From positions 392,180 to 456,179 of the forward strand of contig NZ_FNVB01000006.1 in NCBI RefSeq assembly GCF_900108315.1: a DNA stretch of 64,000 bases, read 5' to 3'. Source of the DNA: Saccharopolyspora kobensis. GTDB taxonomy: Bacteria > Actinomycetota > Actinomycetes > Mycobacteriales > Pseudonocardiaceae. Shown here piece after piece: positions 18,266-31,083 of this stretch (position 1 is its first letter; each line of letters begins with the position of its first letter). The position numbers were made by a program, and so were the translations under genes. The notes beneath the pieces are model-generated. The model saw only the letters and a program-made list of their open reading frames with translations. It made no database searches and was not told the DNA's origin.

Positions 18266-20761
18266 TTACTTCTGCTGCTCCGGCCCCGCAGCGTCCGGGT
18301 CGGCGGCCTCATCGGCGTTGCGCGCGATGGCCACCAGCGCGGAACCCTCGTCGAGGTTCATCAGACGAACCCCCTTCGTCTGCCTGCCGGCCTTGCGGAC
18401 CTCCTTGGCGGTGGTCCGGATGACTCCCCCGCTGGAGGTGATCGCGTAGAGCTCGTCGTCGAGCTCGACGATGAGCGCCCCCACAAGCCTGCCACGCTTG
18501 TTGTCGTACTGGAGAGTCAGCACTCCCTTTCCGCCGCGACCCTGGACCGGGTAGTCGTCGATCGGGGTGCGCTTGGCGTAGCCGCCGTCGGTCGCGACCA
18601 GCACGTACCGGTCCTCGCGCACGACGCCCATGGCCAGCAGCTCGTCACCGTCGTTGAACCGCATGCCCAGCACGCCCGAGGTGGCGCGACCCATCGGCCG
18701 CAGCGCCTCGTCGGTGGCGTGGAACCGGATCGACTGACCCTCGGCGGACACCAGCAGCAGGTCGTCGTCGGCGGAGCAGAGCACCGCACCGACCAGCTCG
18801 TCGTCCTCCTTCAGGTTGACGCCGATGAGACCACCCGATCGGTTGGAATCGAAATCGGTCAACCGGGACTTCTTGACCAGACCCTTCTTGGTGGCGAGCA
18901 CCAGGTACGGGGCGGCGGTGTAGTCCTTGATCTGCATGACCTGGGCGATCTGCTCGTCCGGCTGGAACGCCAGCAGGTTCGCCACGTGCTGACCGCGCGC
19001 GGTGCGGTTGGCCTCCGGCAGCTCGTAGGCCTTCGCCCGGTAGACCCGGCCCTTGTTGGTGAAGAACAGGATCCAGTCGTGGGTCGAGCAGACGAAGAAG
19101 TGCGACACGATGTCGTCCTGCTTCAGCTGCGCGCCCTGCACGCCCTTGCCGCCGCGCTTCTGCGCCCGGTACAGGTCCGTGCGGGTCCGCTTGGCGTAGC
19201 CGGTGCGGGTGATCGTGACGACCACGTCCTCCTCGGCGATGAGGTCCTCCATGGAGACCTCGCCCTCGAAGGGGATGATCTGCGTGCGGCGGTCCTCGCC
19301 GTACTTGTCGACGATCTCCATCAGCTCGTCGCGGATGATCTGCCGCTGCCGCTCCGGCTTGGCGAGGATGTCCTTGAGGTCCTCGATCTCGCGCTCGATC
19401 TCGGCCAGCTGGTCGATGATCTTCTGCCGCTCCAGGGCGGCCAGGCGGCGCAGCTGCATCTCCAGGATCGCGTTGGCCTGGACCTCGTCCACGTCGAGCA
19501 GCTCGATCAGGCCGGTGCGCGCGTCGTCCACCGTGGGCGAGCGCCGGATCAGGGCGATGACCTCGTCCAGCATGTCCAGCGCCTTGACCAGACCGCGCAG
19601 GATGTGGGCGCGCTCCTCGGCCTTCTTCAGCCGGAACCTGGTGCGCCGGACGATGACCTCGACCTGGTGCTTGACGTAGTACCGGATCACCTGGTCCAGC
19701 CGCAGCGTGCGCGGCACGCCGTCGACCAGCGCCAGCATGTTGACGCCGAAGGTCGTCTGCAGCTGGGTGTGCTTGTAGAGGTTGTTCAGCACCACCTTCG
19801 GGATCGCGTCGCGCTTGAGCGTGACGACGATCCGCATGCCGCGCCGGCTGTTGGACTCGTCGGCGATGTCGGAGATGCCGGTGAGCTTGCCCTCCCGGTG
19901 CATCGAGGCGATGTTCTCGATGAGGTTGTCCGGGTTGACCTGGTAGGGCAGCTCGGTGACGACCAGCGTGGTGCGCCCCTTGCTGTCCTCCTCGATGGTG
20001 ACGACGGCCCGCATCTTGATGGAGCCGCGGCCGGTGCGGTAGGCGTCCGCGATCGCGTTGGTGCCAAGGATCTGCGCGTGCGTCGGGAAGTCCGGGCCCT
20101 TGATGCGCTCCATCAGCGCTTCGAGCAGCTGCTCGTCGTCGCAGTCCGGGTTCTCCAGTGCCCAGACGACGCCGTCGGCGACCTCGCGCAGGTTGTGCGG
20201 CGGGATGTTGGTCGCCATCCCGACCGCGATACCGCCACCGCCGTTGACCAGCAGGTTCGGGAACCGGGACGGCAGCACGTCGGGTTCCTGGGTGCGGCCG
20301 TCGTAGTTGTCGGAGAAGTCGACGGTGTCCTCTTCGATGTCGGCGAGCATGTGCATCGCCAACGGGGCCAGCCGCGACTCGGTGTACCGCATGGCCGCGG
20401 CCGGGTCGTTGCCGGGCGAACCGAAGTTGCCCTGGCCGTCGATCAGCTTGTGCCGCATCGACCACGGCTGGGCGAGCCGGACCAGGGTGTCGTAGATCGC
20501 CGAGTCGCCGTGCGGGTGGTAGTTGCCCATCACGTCGCCGACGACGCGGGAGCACTTCACGTAGCCGCGGTCCGGGCGGAAGCCGGAGTCGTACATCGCG
20601 TACAGCACGCGCCGGTGCACCGGCTTGAGCCCGTCGCGCACGTCCGGCAGGGCGCGCGCGACGATGACGCTCATCGCGTAGTTGATGTAGGAGTTCTGCA
20701 TCTCCTGCTGGATGTCGACCGGCTCGATCCGGCCGTGTTCCGGCGGCAGGACTTCAGTCAC
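18266..20761 (-). CDS. gyrA: DNA gyrase subunit A
   Basis: 831 aa. ATP-dependent negative supercoiling with GyrB. Quinolone region [20 protein letters not shown] with the wild-type Ser and Asp; catalytic Tyr in [10 protein letters not shown]; GyrA box region KRGGKGV; C-terminal beta-propeller repeats to about residue 800, then an acidic tail. GTG start. Downstream of gyrB with a 107-base gap and followed by the DUF3566 gene. Confidence 0.98.
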   Translation of the reverse strand: MTEVLPPEHGRIEPVDIQQEMQNSYINYAMSVIVARALPDVRDGLKPVHRRVLYAMYDSGFRPDRGYVKCSRVVGDVMGNYHPHGDSAIYDTLVRLAQPWSMRHKLIDGQGNFGSPGNDPAAAMRYTESRLAPLAMHMLADIEEDTVDFSDNYDGRTQEPDVLPSRFPNLLVNGGGGIAVGMATNIPPHNLREVADGVVWALENPDCDDEQLLEALMERIKGPDFPTHAQILGTNAIADAYRTGRGSIKMRAVVTIEEDSKGRTTLVVTELPYQVNPDNLIENIASMHREGKLTGISDIADESNSRRGMRIVVTLKRDAIPKVVLNNLYKHTQLQTTFGVNMLALVDGVPRTLRLDQVIRYYVKHQVEVIVRRTRFRLKKAEERAHILRGLVKALDMLDEVIALIRRSPTVDDARTGLIELLDVDEVQANAILEMQLRRLAALERQKIIDQLAEIEREIEDLKDILAKPERQRQIIRDELMEIVDKYGEDRRTQIIPFEGEVSMEDLIAEEDVVVTITRTGYAKRTRTDLYRAQKRGGKGVQGAQLKQDDIVSHFFVCSTHDWILFFTNKGRVYRAKAYELPEANRTARGQHVANLLAFQPDEQIAQVMQIKDYTAAPYLVLATKKGLVKKSRLTDFDSNRSGGLIGVNLKEDDELVGAVLCSADDDLLLVSAEGQSIRFHATDEALRPMGRATSGVLGMRFNDGDELLAMGVVREDRYVLVATDGGYAKRTPIDDYPVQGRGGKGVLTLQYDNKRGRLVGALIVELDDELYAITSSGGVIRTTAKEVRKAGRQTKGVRLMNLDEGSALVAIARNADEAADPDAAGPEQQK

Positions 20762-20868
20762 GACTTGAAATTCCTTTCGGGAGGTCGGAGGCCGCGGTCC
20801 GGGCGGTCCGGGCGGTCATCGCCGCGGACCGGGCGTCCGACCGGGTCGGGTGAGTTCCGGCGAGCGGG

Positions 20869-23195
<2,327 letters not shown>

Positions 23196-23846
23196 TCAGC
23201 CGTAGGTGTCGCGCGGCCCGCGCCCCGGGACGTGCCGCGGGCCGTGCCGCCAGCTGGGCGCGGCCGGCCCCTGCACCTTGATGCGGCGGACCACGTCGCG
23301 GCCGACGCCGTCGCTGATCCGCTTGAGGATCTGCCGCTGCAGCAACCGCAGCTGGGTGGCCCAGGCCGTGGACTGGGCCTGGACGGTGAGCTCGCCGTCC
23401 TTGAGCGCCACCGGTTTGGTGTGCTCGGCGACGTCGGCGCCCACCAGCGCGGGCCACTTGGCGAACACCTGGCCGCCGGAGAGGTGCTCGGTCCAGCCCC
23501 GCTCGGAGGCGATGCGGGCCGCCAGCCGGCCGAGCGGCTGCGGATCCCTGTCGTCCGGGCCGGGCCCTGACCAGCCACGACGGCGGCGGGTGCGGATCTT
23601 GCCGCCCTTCTTCTTGGCGTCCCGGCGGCGGGCCGCGGACTGCTCGCGGGCGGCCTGCAGGGCCGCGCGGGCCAGGTCGGGGCCGCTCATCCCGGCGCCA
23701 TCACCACCGGCCGCGGGCACGGTCGGTGGCGTCGGGTTATCCACACCATCCACAGAGTTATCCCCAGCTGTGGGTGAATCAGTGGGCCGGGTGGCCCCTT
23801 CGATCACGCTGGGTGAACCGTTCGGCCGCGCGCGGTCACCGGACAC
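23196..23846 (-). CDS. dciA: DciA-family (DUF721) replicative helicase loader
   Basis: 216 aa. The family core lies at about 100-190: [42 protein letters not shown], then a strand-rich part and [10 protein letters not shown]; this KH-like domain is known to load DnaB in bacteria lacking DnaC. N-terminus is disordered and basic. GTG start at 23846 overlaps the recF end by 11 bases. The first part of the coding sequence carries DnaA-box sequences (separate entry). Locus matches mycobacterial Rv0004. Confidence 0.9.
   Translation of the reverse strand: MSGDRARPNGSPSVIEGATRPTDSPTAGDNSVDGVDNPTPPTVPAAGGDGAGMSGPDLARAALQAAREQSAARRRDAKKKGGKIRTRRRRGWSGPGPDDRDPQPLGRLAARIASERGWTEHLSGGQVFAKWPALVGADVAEHTKPVALKDGELTVQAQSTAWATQLRLLQRQILKRISDGVGRDVVRRIKVQGPAAPSWRHGPRHVPGRGPRDTYG
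23737..23766 (+). promoter_or_regulatory. DnaA boxes inside the dciA coding region
   Basis: Perfect TTATCCACA (23737-23745), CCATCCACA (23746-23754) and TTATCCCCA (23758-23766), all in one orientation, in a codon-flexible disordered part of dciA. Confidence 0.6.
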
Positions 23847-25011
23847 GTCGCACCTCGCCTTCGCGAACGTCGAATCGCGCGCCGGTGAGCTCGGGCGGCA
23901 CGTCCTCGGCCACCGCCGCGGTCACCAGCACCTGCTCGGCCCCGGCGACCAGTTCGGCCAGCCGGGCCCGCCGGCGCCGGTCCAGTTCGGCGAAGACGTC
24001 GTCCAGGATCAACACCGGTTCCGCGCCATCCTCGGTGAGCAGGTGGTAAGAAGCCAGCCGCAACGCCAGCACGAACGACCACGATTCGCCGTGGCTGGCG
24101 TAGCCCTTGGCGGGCAGGTCGCCGAGCAGCAGCTCCAGGTCGTCGCGGTGCGGTCCGACCAGCGACACGCCGCGCTCGATCTCCTGCGGCCGGACCCGCG
24201 CCAGCTCGGCGAGCAGCGCCGCTTCCAGCTCGTCCACGTCGGCCGCCTCGCCCATCGGCTCGCCGCACCCCTCGGGCAACGACTCGCCGAGACTGCTGCG
24301 GTAGCGCACGTGGGCGACCCGGCCGGACGGCGCGCTGGCCTCGTCGGTCGCGGCGACGTTGGCGTAAGAGCTGGTCACATGGGGTGCGATGGCGGCGACG
24401 AGGTCCAGCCGACCGGCCAGCAGCTCCGCGCCGAAGCGCGCCAGGTGCCCGTCCCAGACCTCGAGGGTCCGCAGATCCGCCTTGCCGCCGCCGCGCCGCG
24501 CCGCACCGGCGGACTTCAGCAGCGCGCTCCGCTGCTTGAGCACCCGCTCGTAGTCGGAGCGCACGCCCGCGTACCTCGGTGCACGGGCGACGAGCAGCTC
24601 GTCGAGGAAGCGGCGGCGCTCGCCCGGGTCGCCGCGCACGATCGCGAGGTCCTCCGGCGCGAACAGCACGGTGCGCAGGATGCCCAGCACGTCGCGGGGC
24701 TTGCCGGCCGCGCCGCGGTTGATCCGCGCGCGGTTGGCCTTGCCCGGCGTGATCTCCAGCTCGACCAGCAGCTCGCGACCGCCGTTGACCACGGCAGCCC
24801 GCACCACGGCGCGCGACGTGCCGTCGCGGACCAGCGGCGCGTCGGACGCGACGCGGTGCGAACCGAGGGTGGCGACGTATCCGACGGCCTCGACCAGGTT
24901 CGTCTTGCCCTGCCCGTTCGACCCGACGAGCACGGTGATCCCCGGCTCCAGCGCCAGGTCGGCGTGCGGCCAGGACCGGAAGTCGGTCACCTGCAAATGA
25001 CGGACGTACAC
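23836..25011 (-). CDS. recF: DNA replication and repair protein RecF
   Basis: 391 aa SMC-like ATPase that loads RecA at gaps. Walker [10 protein letters not shown] near residue 30, signature [12 protein letters not shown], Walker [16 protein letters not shown] at 25011 gives the family start [13 protein letters not shown]; the longer frame upstream is unsupported. Overlaps dciA by 11 bases. Part of the dnaN-gnd-recF-dciA strand. Confidence 0.96.
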   Translation of the reverse strand: MYVRHLQVTDFRSWPHADLALEPGITVLVGSNGQGKTNLVEAVGYVATLGSHRVASDAPLVRDGTSRAVVRAAVVNGGRELLVELEITPGKANRARINRGAAGKPRDVLGILRTVLFAPEDLAIVRGDPGERRRFLDELLVARAPRYAGVRSDYERVLKQRSALLKSAGAARRGGGKADLRTLEVWDGHLARFGAELLAGRLDLVAAIAPHVTSSYANVAATDEASAPSGRVAHVRYRSSLGESLPEGCGEPMGEAADVDELEAALLAELARVRPQEIERGVSLVGPHRDDLELLLGDLPAKGYASHGESWSFVLALRLASYHLLTEDGAEPVLILDDVFAELDRRRRARLAELVAGAEQVLVTAAVAEDVPPELTGARFDVREGEVRRVR

Positions 25012-25443
25012 GACGGTCCAACTTAGTGGTCGGCCGATCCGACCCGAGAGCACTTCACGTTCCTCGGGCGGATCGGTGGGGTGGAACGAGCGGAGCTCGA
25101 CCTGACGAGCGGTCGGCACCGAGCTGCGAACCGTTCGCCGACAACCGGAGATTTGTCGACAAATCGCTTTGACGACTCCGCTGCCGGGTCGACCGAACTC
25201 CTCGTCTTCGCCGGTGACCGCAGCGGCGACGATCAACGCGCTGCTGCGGAAGCGGCCGCATGCGCCGCAGGCTCACAACCCACCTGCGGCGCTCGCACCG
25301 CCGCGGGATCTCAGCGTTCGCCTGGTGAGGACAGCCCGTTCGTCGTGTATCGGACGTACATGAGAACGGGAGCCCGGAGTCCAGGCGGGCGCTGAGGTTC
25401 CGCTACCCGCACCGCCACGCGGAACGAGCCTGGAAAAGCTCGT
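25012..25443. other. Non-coding region between gnd and recF
   Basis: About 430 bases. Holds a 16-bp perfect palindrome GATTTGTCGACAAATC (25150-25165) and dispersed repeat copy A (about 25250-25430). No ORF supported. Confidence 0.6.
25250..25430 (+). repeat. Dispersed intergenic repeat, copy A
   Basis: Shares blocks with copies B (38.15-38.30 kb) and C (45.07-45.26 kb, inverted): CGCACCGCCGCGGG, TGAGGACAGCCCGT, CGGAGTCC and CTACCCGCACCGCCACGCG. Sits right after the gnd stop codon on the minus strand. Boundaries are approximate. Confidence 0.6.
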
Positions 25444-26331
25444 TCACTTGTCGGTCTTGGTGATGGCGTGGCCGCCGAACTGGTTGCGCAGCGCGGCGAC
25501 GGCCTTCATCGCCGGCGAGTCCTCCTGGCGGGAGGCGAAGCGGGCGAACAGCGCCGCGGTCATCACCGGGGTCGGCACCGCGTTGTTGATCGACTCCTCC
25601 ACCGTCCAGCGACCCTCGCCGGAGTCGTTGACGTACCCGCGCAGCTCGGACAGCTCCGGGTCCTCGTCCAGCGCCCGGACCAGCAGGTCCAGCAGCCAGG
25701 AGCGGACCACGGTGCCGCGGCTCCACGCCTTGATCGTCTCGGGCACGTTGGTGACCACGCCCGAGGCGGACAGCAGCTCGAAGCCCTCGGCGTAGGCCTG
25801 CATCAGGCCGTACTCGATGCCGTTGTGCACCATCTTCGCGTAGTGCCCGGCGCCCACCGGCCCGGCGTGCGCGAAGCCCTCCTCGCGCGGACCCTCCGGG
25901 CGCAGCGCGTCGAAGATCGGCATGGCGCGCTCGACGTCGGCGGCGTCGCCACCGGCCATCAGGCCGTAGCCGTTTTTCGCGCCCCACACGCCGCCGGAGA
26001 CGCCGACGTCGAGGTACTTGATCCCGTTCTCGGCGAGCAGCGCGGCGTTGGCCTGGTCATCGGTGAACTTCGAGTTGCCGCCCTCGATCACCAGGTCACC
26101 GGCGGAGAGCAGCCCGGCCAGCTCCTCGACCGTCTGCCGGGTCGGGTCGCCGTGCGGCACCATGATCCACACGATCCGCGGGCCGGCCAGCTTCTGCACC
26201 AGCTCCGCGATCGAGGCGACGTCGCTGACCTCCGGATTGCGGTCGTAACCGACGACGTCGTGTCCAGCGGCGCGCAGCCGCTCACGCATGTTGAAACCCA
26301 TTCGGCCGAGACCGACAAGTCCGAGTTGCAC
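25444..26331 (-). CDS. gnd: 6-phosphogluconate dehydrogenase (decarboxylating), short NAD-type
   Basis: 295 aa. Oxidises 6-phosphogluconate to ribulose 5-phosphate, CO2 and reduced cofactor. Rossmann GLGRMGFNM at residues 8-16; substrate motif VIEGGNSKFTDD; catalytic Lys region AKMVHNGIEYGLMQAYAEGF. Shorter than the 470-aa E. coli enzyme, as in the NAD-preferring bacterial branch. GTG start with GGAGATCCG before it. Placement between dnaN and recF is conserved in many actinobacteria. Confidence 0.94.
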   Translation of the reverse strand: MQLGLVGLGRMGFNMRERLRAAGHDVVGYDRNPEVSDVASIAELVQKLAGPRIVWIMVPHGDPTRQTVEELAGLLSAGDLVIEGGNSKFTDDQANAALLAENGIKYLDVGVSGGVWGAKNGYGLMAGGDAADVERAMPIFDALRPEGPREEGFAHAGPVGAGHYAKMVHNGIEYGLMQAYAEGFELLSASGVVTNVPETIKAWSRGTVVRSWLLDLLVRALDEDPELSELRGYVNDSGEGRWTVEESINNAVPTPVMTAALFARFASRQEDSPAMKAVAALRNQFGGHAITKTDK

Positions 26332-26509
26332 CGGATCTCCTCTGCGAGCTGTGTTTCCACTGGTCGGTCGGCGCGCGAGGTGGGACCGAGCCAGCTGAAT
26401 CGATCTGACCGGAGCCTAACCGCCGGCGGCGCGGACACCGGCCGGAGCGGGCACCGGATGTGACCCATCCTTCTTCGGTTCGCGGGCGAGCCGCGCCGCT
26501 GAACGAGGG

Positions 26510-27634
26510 TCAGCCGGGCAGGCGGACCGGCATCAGCAGGTACAGGTAGCCCTCGGCCACGTTGCCGTCCTCGTCGACCGGCTTGATCAGCGCCGGCCGG
26601 TTGGCGGTCGTGAACTGCAGCTGGGCGCGGTCGGACTTCATCGCACCGAGGCCGTCGAGCAGGTACGTCGGGTTGAACGCGATGGTCAGCGGCTCACCCG
26701 AGAGCTCCACCGCGAGCTCCTCCTCCGCGCTGCCCTCGTCGTCGCCACCGGCGGTCAGCCGCAGCACCCGGTCGGAGAACTCCAGGCGCACCTGGGTGCC
26801 GCGCTCGGCGACCAGCGACACGCGCTTGATCGCCTCGATCAGCGGGCCGACGCTGATGTTGGCGGTCACCGCGCTCTCGGCGGGCAGCAGCTGGCGGTAC
26901 TTCGGGAACTCCGCGTCCAGCAGGCGCGTGGTGTTGCGGCGGGAGGTGCCGGACAGGCCGAGCAGTCCGTCGCCGGAGGCCAGCGAGATCTCCACCTTGC
27001 TCGCCCCGGCGCCGAGGGTCTTGGCCGAGTCGGCGAGCGTCTTGGCCGGGACCAGCACCGAGGTGTCGCCGATCGTGGTGCCCGGCTCCCAGGTGATCTC
27101 GCGCATCGCCAGCCGGAACCGGTCGGTGGCGACCATGGTCAGCTTGTCGGCGTTGATCTCCATCCGGATGCCGGTGAGCATCGGCAGCGTGTCGTCCTTG
27201 CCCGCGGCTACCGCGACCTGGCCGACCGCCTCGCCGAACAGGTCGGTGGGCACCGAGCCGACGTGCTCGGGCATCGCGGGCAGCTCGGGGTAGTCCTCCA
27301 CCGGCATGGTCGGCAGGCTGAACTTGGAGCTGCCGCAGGTGATGGTGACGCGCGTGCCGTCGACGGTGAGCTCCACCGGACGTGCGGGCAGCGCCTTGGT
27401 GATGTCGGCCAGCAGCCGCCCGGAGACCAGGGTCTTGCCGCTGGCGTCGATCGAGGCGTCGATGGTGACCTGTGCGGAGACCTCGTAGTCGAAGCCGGAG
27501 ATGGTCAGCGCCTCCCCGGAACTCGCATCGAGCAGCACCCCGCCCAGCACCGGAACCGGTGGCCGCGACGGAAGGCTGCGCGCGACCCAGGCGACGGCGT
27601 CGGCGAGACCGTCACGTTCCACGCGGATCTTCAT
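26510..27634 (-). CDS. dnaN: DNA polymerase III sliding clamp (beta subunit)
   Basis: 374 aa ring-forming processivity clamp with three similar domains. N-terminus [22 protein letters not shown]-terminus [12 protein letters not shown], the canonical clamp ending. ATG start. Lies on the far side of oriC from dnaA, on the same strand. Confidence 0.97.
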   Translation of the reverse strand: MKIRVERDGLADAVAWVARSLPSRPPVPVLGGVLLDASSGEALTISGFDYEVSAQVTIDASIDASGKTLVSGRLLADITKALPARPVELTVDGTRVTITCGSSKFSLPTMPVEDYPELPAMPEHVGSVPTDLFGEAVGQVAVAAGKDDTLPMLTGIRMEINADKLTMVATDRFRLAMREITWEPGTTIGDTSVLVPAKTLADSAKTLGAGASKVEISLASGDGLLGLSGTSRRNTTRLLDAEFPKYRQLLPAESAVTANISVGPLIEAIKRVSLVAERGTQVRLEFSDRVLRLTAGGDDEGSAEEELAVELSGEPLTIAFNPTYLLDGLGAMKSDRAQLQFTTANRPALIKPVDEDGNVAEGYLYLLMPVRLPG

Positions 27635-28345
27635 GGGTGTCCTTTCGGTTTCAGCCGTGAGCGGGCTGCCGAGAACTGTCTCCGAGCTCCAAGGCTCATT
27701 GGTGGGTCGTGGTGCTCCGGCCCCGCGCGGGGTGGAGCGATCCCCGCACGGACGCCCCTAGGCACCGACCGGCCCGAGCAGCAGGACTGCGGCGCGAAGT
27801 TCGTCGGGGCTGCCTCCGCGGGAGTTCCACCGTAGAGCGTGCGCTGCGATCTCCGCATCCGGGTCCGAGCAGTTCGTCAGCCCGTCCGGGCCCGCCGAGC
27901 CGAGTTGTCCACTTATCCACCGGCCCTTACTTCTGTTTTCTTTTTTCTTCTAGAAGAACAAAAGACCGCAGTAGTAGTAAGGGCTGTGAGTTGTGGGGAC
28001 AACCGGCGTTTGGGCTGGTCGCGCGGCGTGGCCGGATGTGGATGACCACGGGACGTAACCGTGGACTACGACAACCGGGTGGTGGACAACTTCGGCCCCC
28101 CTCCGAACAGTCCACAACCATCCCCAGTTGTCCACAGTTCCATCCACAGTTCGACCCCCCGGTTGTACCCAGCCCCTGTGGTTTTCGGCCGTTCCACCGG
28201 TCAGGTTGTGGGCAAACCTGTGGGATCCCTGTGGTCAACCGCCGTCCGGGTTGTGGGCAGACCGCCACAACCTGTGCACAGCCTGTGGATGAATTGGGGA
28301 AAACTCCAGGTCAGCCCTGGGGATGCAGAAACTGTGGACAGCTCG
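27635..28345. other. oriC: Chromosomal replication origin (oriC)
   Basis: Between dnaN and dnaA. DnaA boxes: TTGTCCACT 27905-27913, TTATCCACC 27913-27921, reverse TTGTCCCCA 27994-28002, reverse TCATCCACA 28037-28045, reverse TTGTCCACC 28081-28089, perfect TTGTCCACA 28128-28136, CCATCCACA 28140-28148, reverse TTGCCCACA 28207-28215, reverse CTGCCCACA 28252-28260, reverse TCATCCACA 28284-28292, reverse CTGTCCACA 28333-28341. An AT-rich stretch at 27928-27966 (with palindrome TTCTTCTAGAAGAA) is the likely unwinding element. A DnaA-trio-like run lies beside it. Confidence 0.92.
27971..27980 (-). promoter_or_regulatory. DnaA-trio-like element
   Basis: On the minus strand the order is DnaA box TTGTCCCCA, a short GC segment, TTACTACTAC, then the AT-rich run. 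This matches the box, GC cluster, trio, unwinding-site order described for Bacillus subtilis oriC. Confidence 0.6.
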
Positions 28346-28356
28346 GCCTCCAGCGG

Positions 28357-28407
28357 ACTTTTCTGCTGCCGGGGTGAGGCGAAGGCCACCCGGCCACCCA
28401 GAAAAGT
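28357..28407 (+). repeat. Hairpin repeat R1 between oriC and dnaA
   Basis: 9-bp arms ACTTTTCTG (28357-28365) and CAGAAAAGT (28399-28407) around a GC-rich interior with GGGGTG. First of three related units. Confidence 0.7.
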
Positions 28408-28543
28408 TCGCGGCTCCAGGGCCTTCCACGTGCGCGCAGCGCGCTCGCACGACCTCGGAACGTGTCCGTCCACGCCTGAATAGACGCCCGAACCCCCTCT
28501 CCCGGTTGGCATCGGAGCCTCCGGAGCCGTCGCCGGACGCAGA

Positions 28544-28594
28544 ACTTTTCTGTCGGAGGGGGTGCGCCGGGGCGGATCGCCCCAGCAGAAAGAT
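28544..28594 (+). repeat. Hairpin repeat R2
   Basis: Left arm ACTTTTCTG (28544-28552), right arm CAGAAAGAT (28586-28594), interior with GGAGGGGGTGCGCC shared with R3. Confidence 0.7.
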
Positions 28595-28685
28595 GTGCGC
28601 GCCCGTCGCCTGGCGCTCGATGCGGCCTACGGACGGCGCTCGCCTCGTGACCGGCCCACCTCCGGGCCGCGCGCATCCGCGCAGG

Positions 28686-28737
28686 AACTTTCTGCTGGAG
28701 GGGGTGCGCCGCGCGAAGGTGGCCGGGCAGAAAAGAT
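28686..28737 (+). repeat. Hairpin repeat R3
   Basis: Left arm AACTTTCTG (28686-28694), right arm CAGAAAAGAT (28728-28737), interior GGAGGGGGTGCGCC. Rest of the 28346-29024 stretch has no supported gene. Confidence 0.7.
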
Positions 28738-29024
28738 CCGCGATGCGACCCGGGCGTCAGCACACCGGTCGGACGGGGAACGTCCGGCAGCGGCCGACCG
28801 TCATCCGGGGACGCTGAACGTCCGCACGTCGCGCGGCAGCGGCCGGGAGGTGCGGAGAGAGGTGAACGATCCGCTCGAGCCGTCGCGCGAACCGCGCGGG
28901 CGGGCAGATCAGGGAGGCGTCGTGGCGAGCGCGCGAACTAAGCCCAGCGGCGCACCTCGTGGAGTGGTCGGATCGGGGAGCACAGCGGTTCCACCGCGCG
29001 GACCAGCCGATGGGCAGCCAAGAA

Positions 29025-30776
29025 CTACCTGGACTGCTGCTTGATCCTGGCGGTCAGCTCCTGCACGTGCTCGTACACGCGGCGCCGCTCGGCCATCTCC
29101 TTGCGGATCTTCTTGTCCGCGTACATCACCGTGGTGTGGTCGCGGCCGCCGAAGTACTGGCCGATCTTGGGCAGCGAGGAGTCGGTGAGCTCCCGGCACA
29201 GGTACATCGCGATCTGGCGCGCCTGCGCCAGCGCCTTGGTCTTGCCCGGGCCGCAGAGGTCGTCGATGGTCACGCCGAAGTAGTCCGCGGTGACCGCCAT
29301 GATCGTCGGCGCGGTGATCTCCGGGGTCTGCGAGTCCGGGATCAGGTCGCGCAGCACGATCTCGGCGAGCTGCAGGTCGACCGGCTGCCGGTTCAGCGAC
29401 GCGAACGCGGTGACCCGGATCAGCGCGCCCTCCAGCTCGCGGATGTTGCGCTCGATGCGGGAGGCGATGAACTCCAGCACGTCGGCCGGCGCGTTCATCC
29501 GGTCCTGGGCCGCCTTCTTGCGCAGGATCGCGATGCGGGTCTCCAGCTCGGGCGGCTGGATGTCGGTGATCAGGCCCCACTCGAAGCGGGTGCGCAGCCG
29601 GTCCTCCAGGGTGCGCAGGCCCTTGGGCGGCCGGTCGGAGGACACCACGATCTGCTTGTTCGAGTTGTGCAGCGTGTTGAAGGTGTGGAAGAACTCCTCC
29701 TGGGTTCCTTCCTTGCCCTCCAGGAACTGGATGTCGTCCACCAGCAGCACGTCGACGTCGCGGTATCGCCGCTGGAAGGCGACCTGGCGGTCGTCGCGCA
29801 GCGAGTTGATGAAGTCGTTGGTGAATTCCTCGGTCGAGACGTAGCGGACCCGCATCCCGGGGAACAGGCGCTGCGTGTAGTGCCCGACCGCGTGCAGCAG
29901 GTGCGTCTTGCCGAGACCCGACTCGCCCCAGATGAACAGCGGGTTGTAGGCGCGGGCGGGTGCCTCGGCCGCGGCCACCGCGGCGGCGTGCGCGAACCGG
30001 TTCGACGAGCCGATGACGAACGTGTCGAAGGTGTACTTCGCGTTCAGCCTGGTCTGCGAGGTCGGCGGGGCGTGCTTGGGCGCGGTGAACGGCTGGCCCT
30101 GCTGCGGCTCGGCCACCGGTTGCCCGGCGCGGCCGAAGGTCGGCCAGTTCTCCCCGCTCTTCTCCTCCGGGGTGGCTTCCTCGGCCTCCGGCTCGGCTTC
30201 CTCGGCTTCGCCGTCGGCCTCCAGCGGCTGCGGGATCTCGCCGCCGGGCCACTTGAACTCCGCGGTCGGGAAGTCGATCTCCGGCTTGGGCTCGGGGGCG
30301 GCGTGCCTGCCCTCCCCGACGCTGGGGATCGAGCCGGTGTGCGCGGTGTTGCCGAAGACCTCCGGCGGCCGGTAGCCCTCGGCGGCGCCGAAGTTCTCCG
30401 GCGCGCGGCCCAGGCCGGTCGTGGTGAAGAAGGGCTGTGCGGGCGGATCGCCGGTGCGACCGCTCCACTGATCAGCGGGAGCGGGTGCGGCGACCGGCCG
30501 GGTCGGTGCGGGAACCGCGGTGTCCACCTTCACCGCCAGCGACACGTCCCGGCCGAGGCGGCGGGACAGGGCGTCGGTGATGGGATCGCGCAGCGCGCGC
30601 TCGATGGCTTCCTTCGCGAAATCGCTCGGCGCGGCGAGCAGCGCAGTCCCGTCCAGCAGTCCGATCGGACGGGTCACGCGCATCCACGCGCGTTGCTGAG
30701 GTGAGAGCGTGCCGGAGGACAGCTCCTGCACCACCTCGCCCCAGACTCGAACGAGATCGGCCTGGTGGTCGGACAC
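29025..30776 (-). CDS. dnaA: Chromosomal replication initiator DnaA
   Basis: 583 aa AAA+ initiator that binds DnaA boxes and melts oriC. Domain I 1-90; long acidic, proline-rich domain II about 90-245 as in actinobacteria; Walker [14 protein letters not shown] and Walker [13 protein letters not shown]; initiator-specific region; C-terminal DNA-binding helix-turn-helix with signature [18 protein letters not shown] start. Transcribed away from rpmH; a promoter and a perfect DnaA box lie upstream, consistent with autoregulation. Confidence 0.98.
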   Translation of the reverse strand: MSDHQADLVRVWGEVVQELSSGTLSPQQRAWMRVTRPIGLLDGTALLAAPSDFAKEAIERALRDPITDALSRRLGRDVSLAVKVDTAVPAPTRPVAAPAPADQWSGRTGDPPAQPFFTTTGLGRAPENFGAAEGYRPPEVFGNTAHTGSIPSVGEGRHAAPEPKPEIDFPTAEFKWPGGEIPQPLEADGEAEEAEPEAEEATPEEKSGENWPTFGRAGQPVAEPQQGQPFTAPKHAPPTSQTRLNAKYTFDTFVIGSSNRFAHAAAVAAAEAPARAYNPLFIWGESGLGKTHLLHAVGHYTQRLFPGMRVRYVSTEEFTNDFINSLRDDRQVAFQRRYRDVDVLLVDDIQFLEGKEGTQEEFFHTFNTLHNSNKQIVVSSDRPPKGLRTLEDRLRTRFEWGLITDIQPPELETRIAILRKKAAQDRMNAPADVLEFIASRIERNIRELEGALIRVTAFASLNRQPVDLQLAEIVLRDLIPDSQTPEITAPTIMAVTADYFGVTIDDLCGPGKTKALAQARQIAMYLCRELTDSSLPKIGQYFGGRDHTTVMYADKKIRKEMAERRRVYEHVQELTARIKQQSR

Positions 30777-30918
30777 CGCCTTGCTCCCCTCCCCTCGCTC
30801 GCGCGGCCCCCGTTCGCGGTCCCGAAAGCCGGGCTCCCACAGTGCTCGGGTGCGGCGATGTCACGGGACGGTGGGGCCGAACCCCGGGGATCACCTGTTC
30901 GGGAAGATCTCCACAGAG

Positions 30919-30927
30919 TTGTCCACA
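30919..30927 (+). promoter_or_regulatory. Perfect DnaA box in dnaA leader
   Basis: TTGTCCACA, about 145 bases upstream of the dnaA GTG and downstream of the predicted transcript start, placed for autoregulation. Confidence 0.7.
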
Positions 30928-31054
30928 ACTTGTGTATGAAGGTACGGCAGACCACGGCGGTGTCGCCCCCAGGGTCCGTCGTACCGCTGCGATCGAGGTC
31001 AGAGCGCCCCGCGACAAGATCTCTCGGCTGCGGACTGCGCATCGCAGGGGGTGC

Positions 31055-31083
31055 ACGCTAACAAGGTCGCGCGGCGGTCACAA
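31055..31083 (-). promoter_or_regulatory. Predicted dnaA promoter
   Basis: Minus strand: -35 TTGTGA (31083-31078), 17-base spacer, -10 TAGCGT (31060-31055). Gives a leader of about 270 bases. Confidence 0.5.

Noticed and set aside
25150-25165. GATTTGTCGACAAATC palindrome
   Set aside because: Perfect, with a partial echo near 40546, but outside the ATTTCAATTGAAAT family and without a known site type; left as unassigned.
28061-28817. ORFs in the oriC flank
   Set aside because: They run through DnaA boxes and the hairpin repeats, with no start signals or domain matches.
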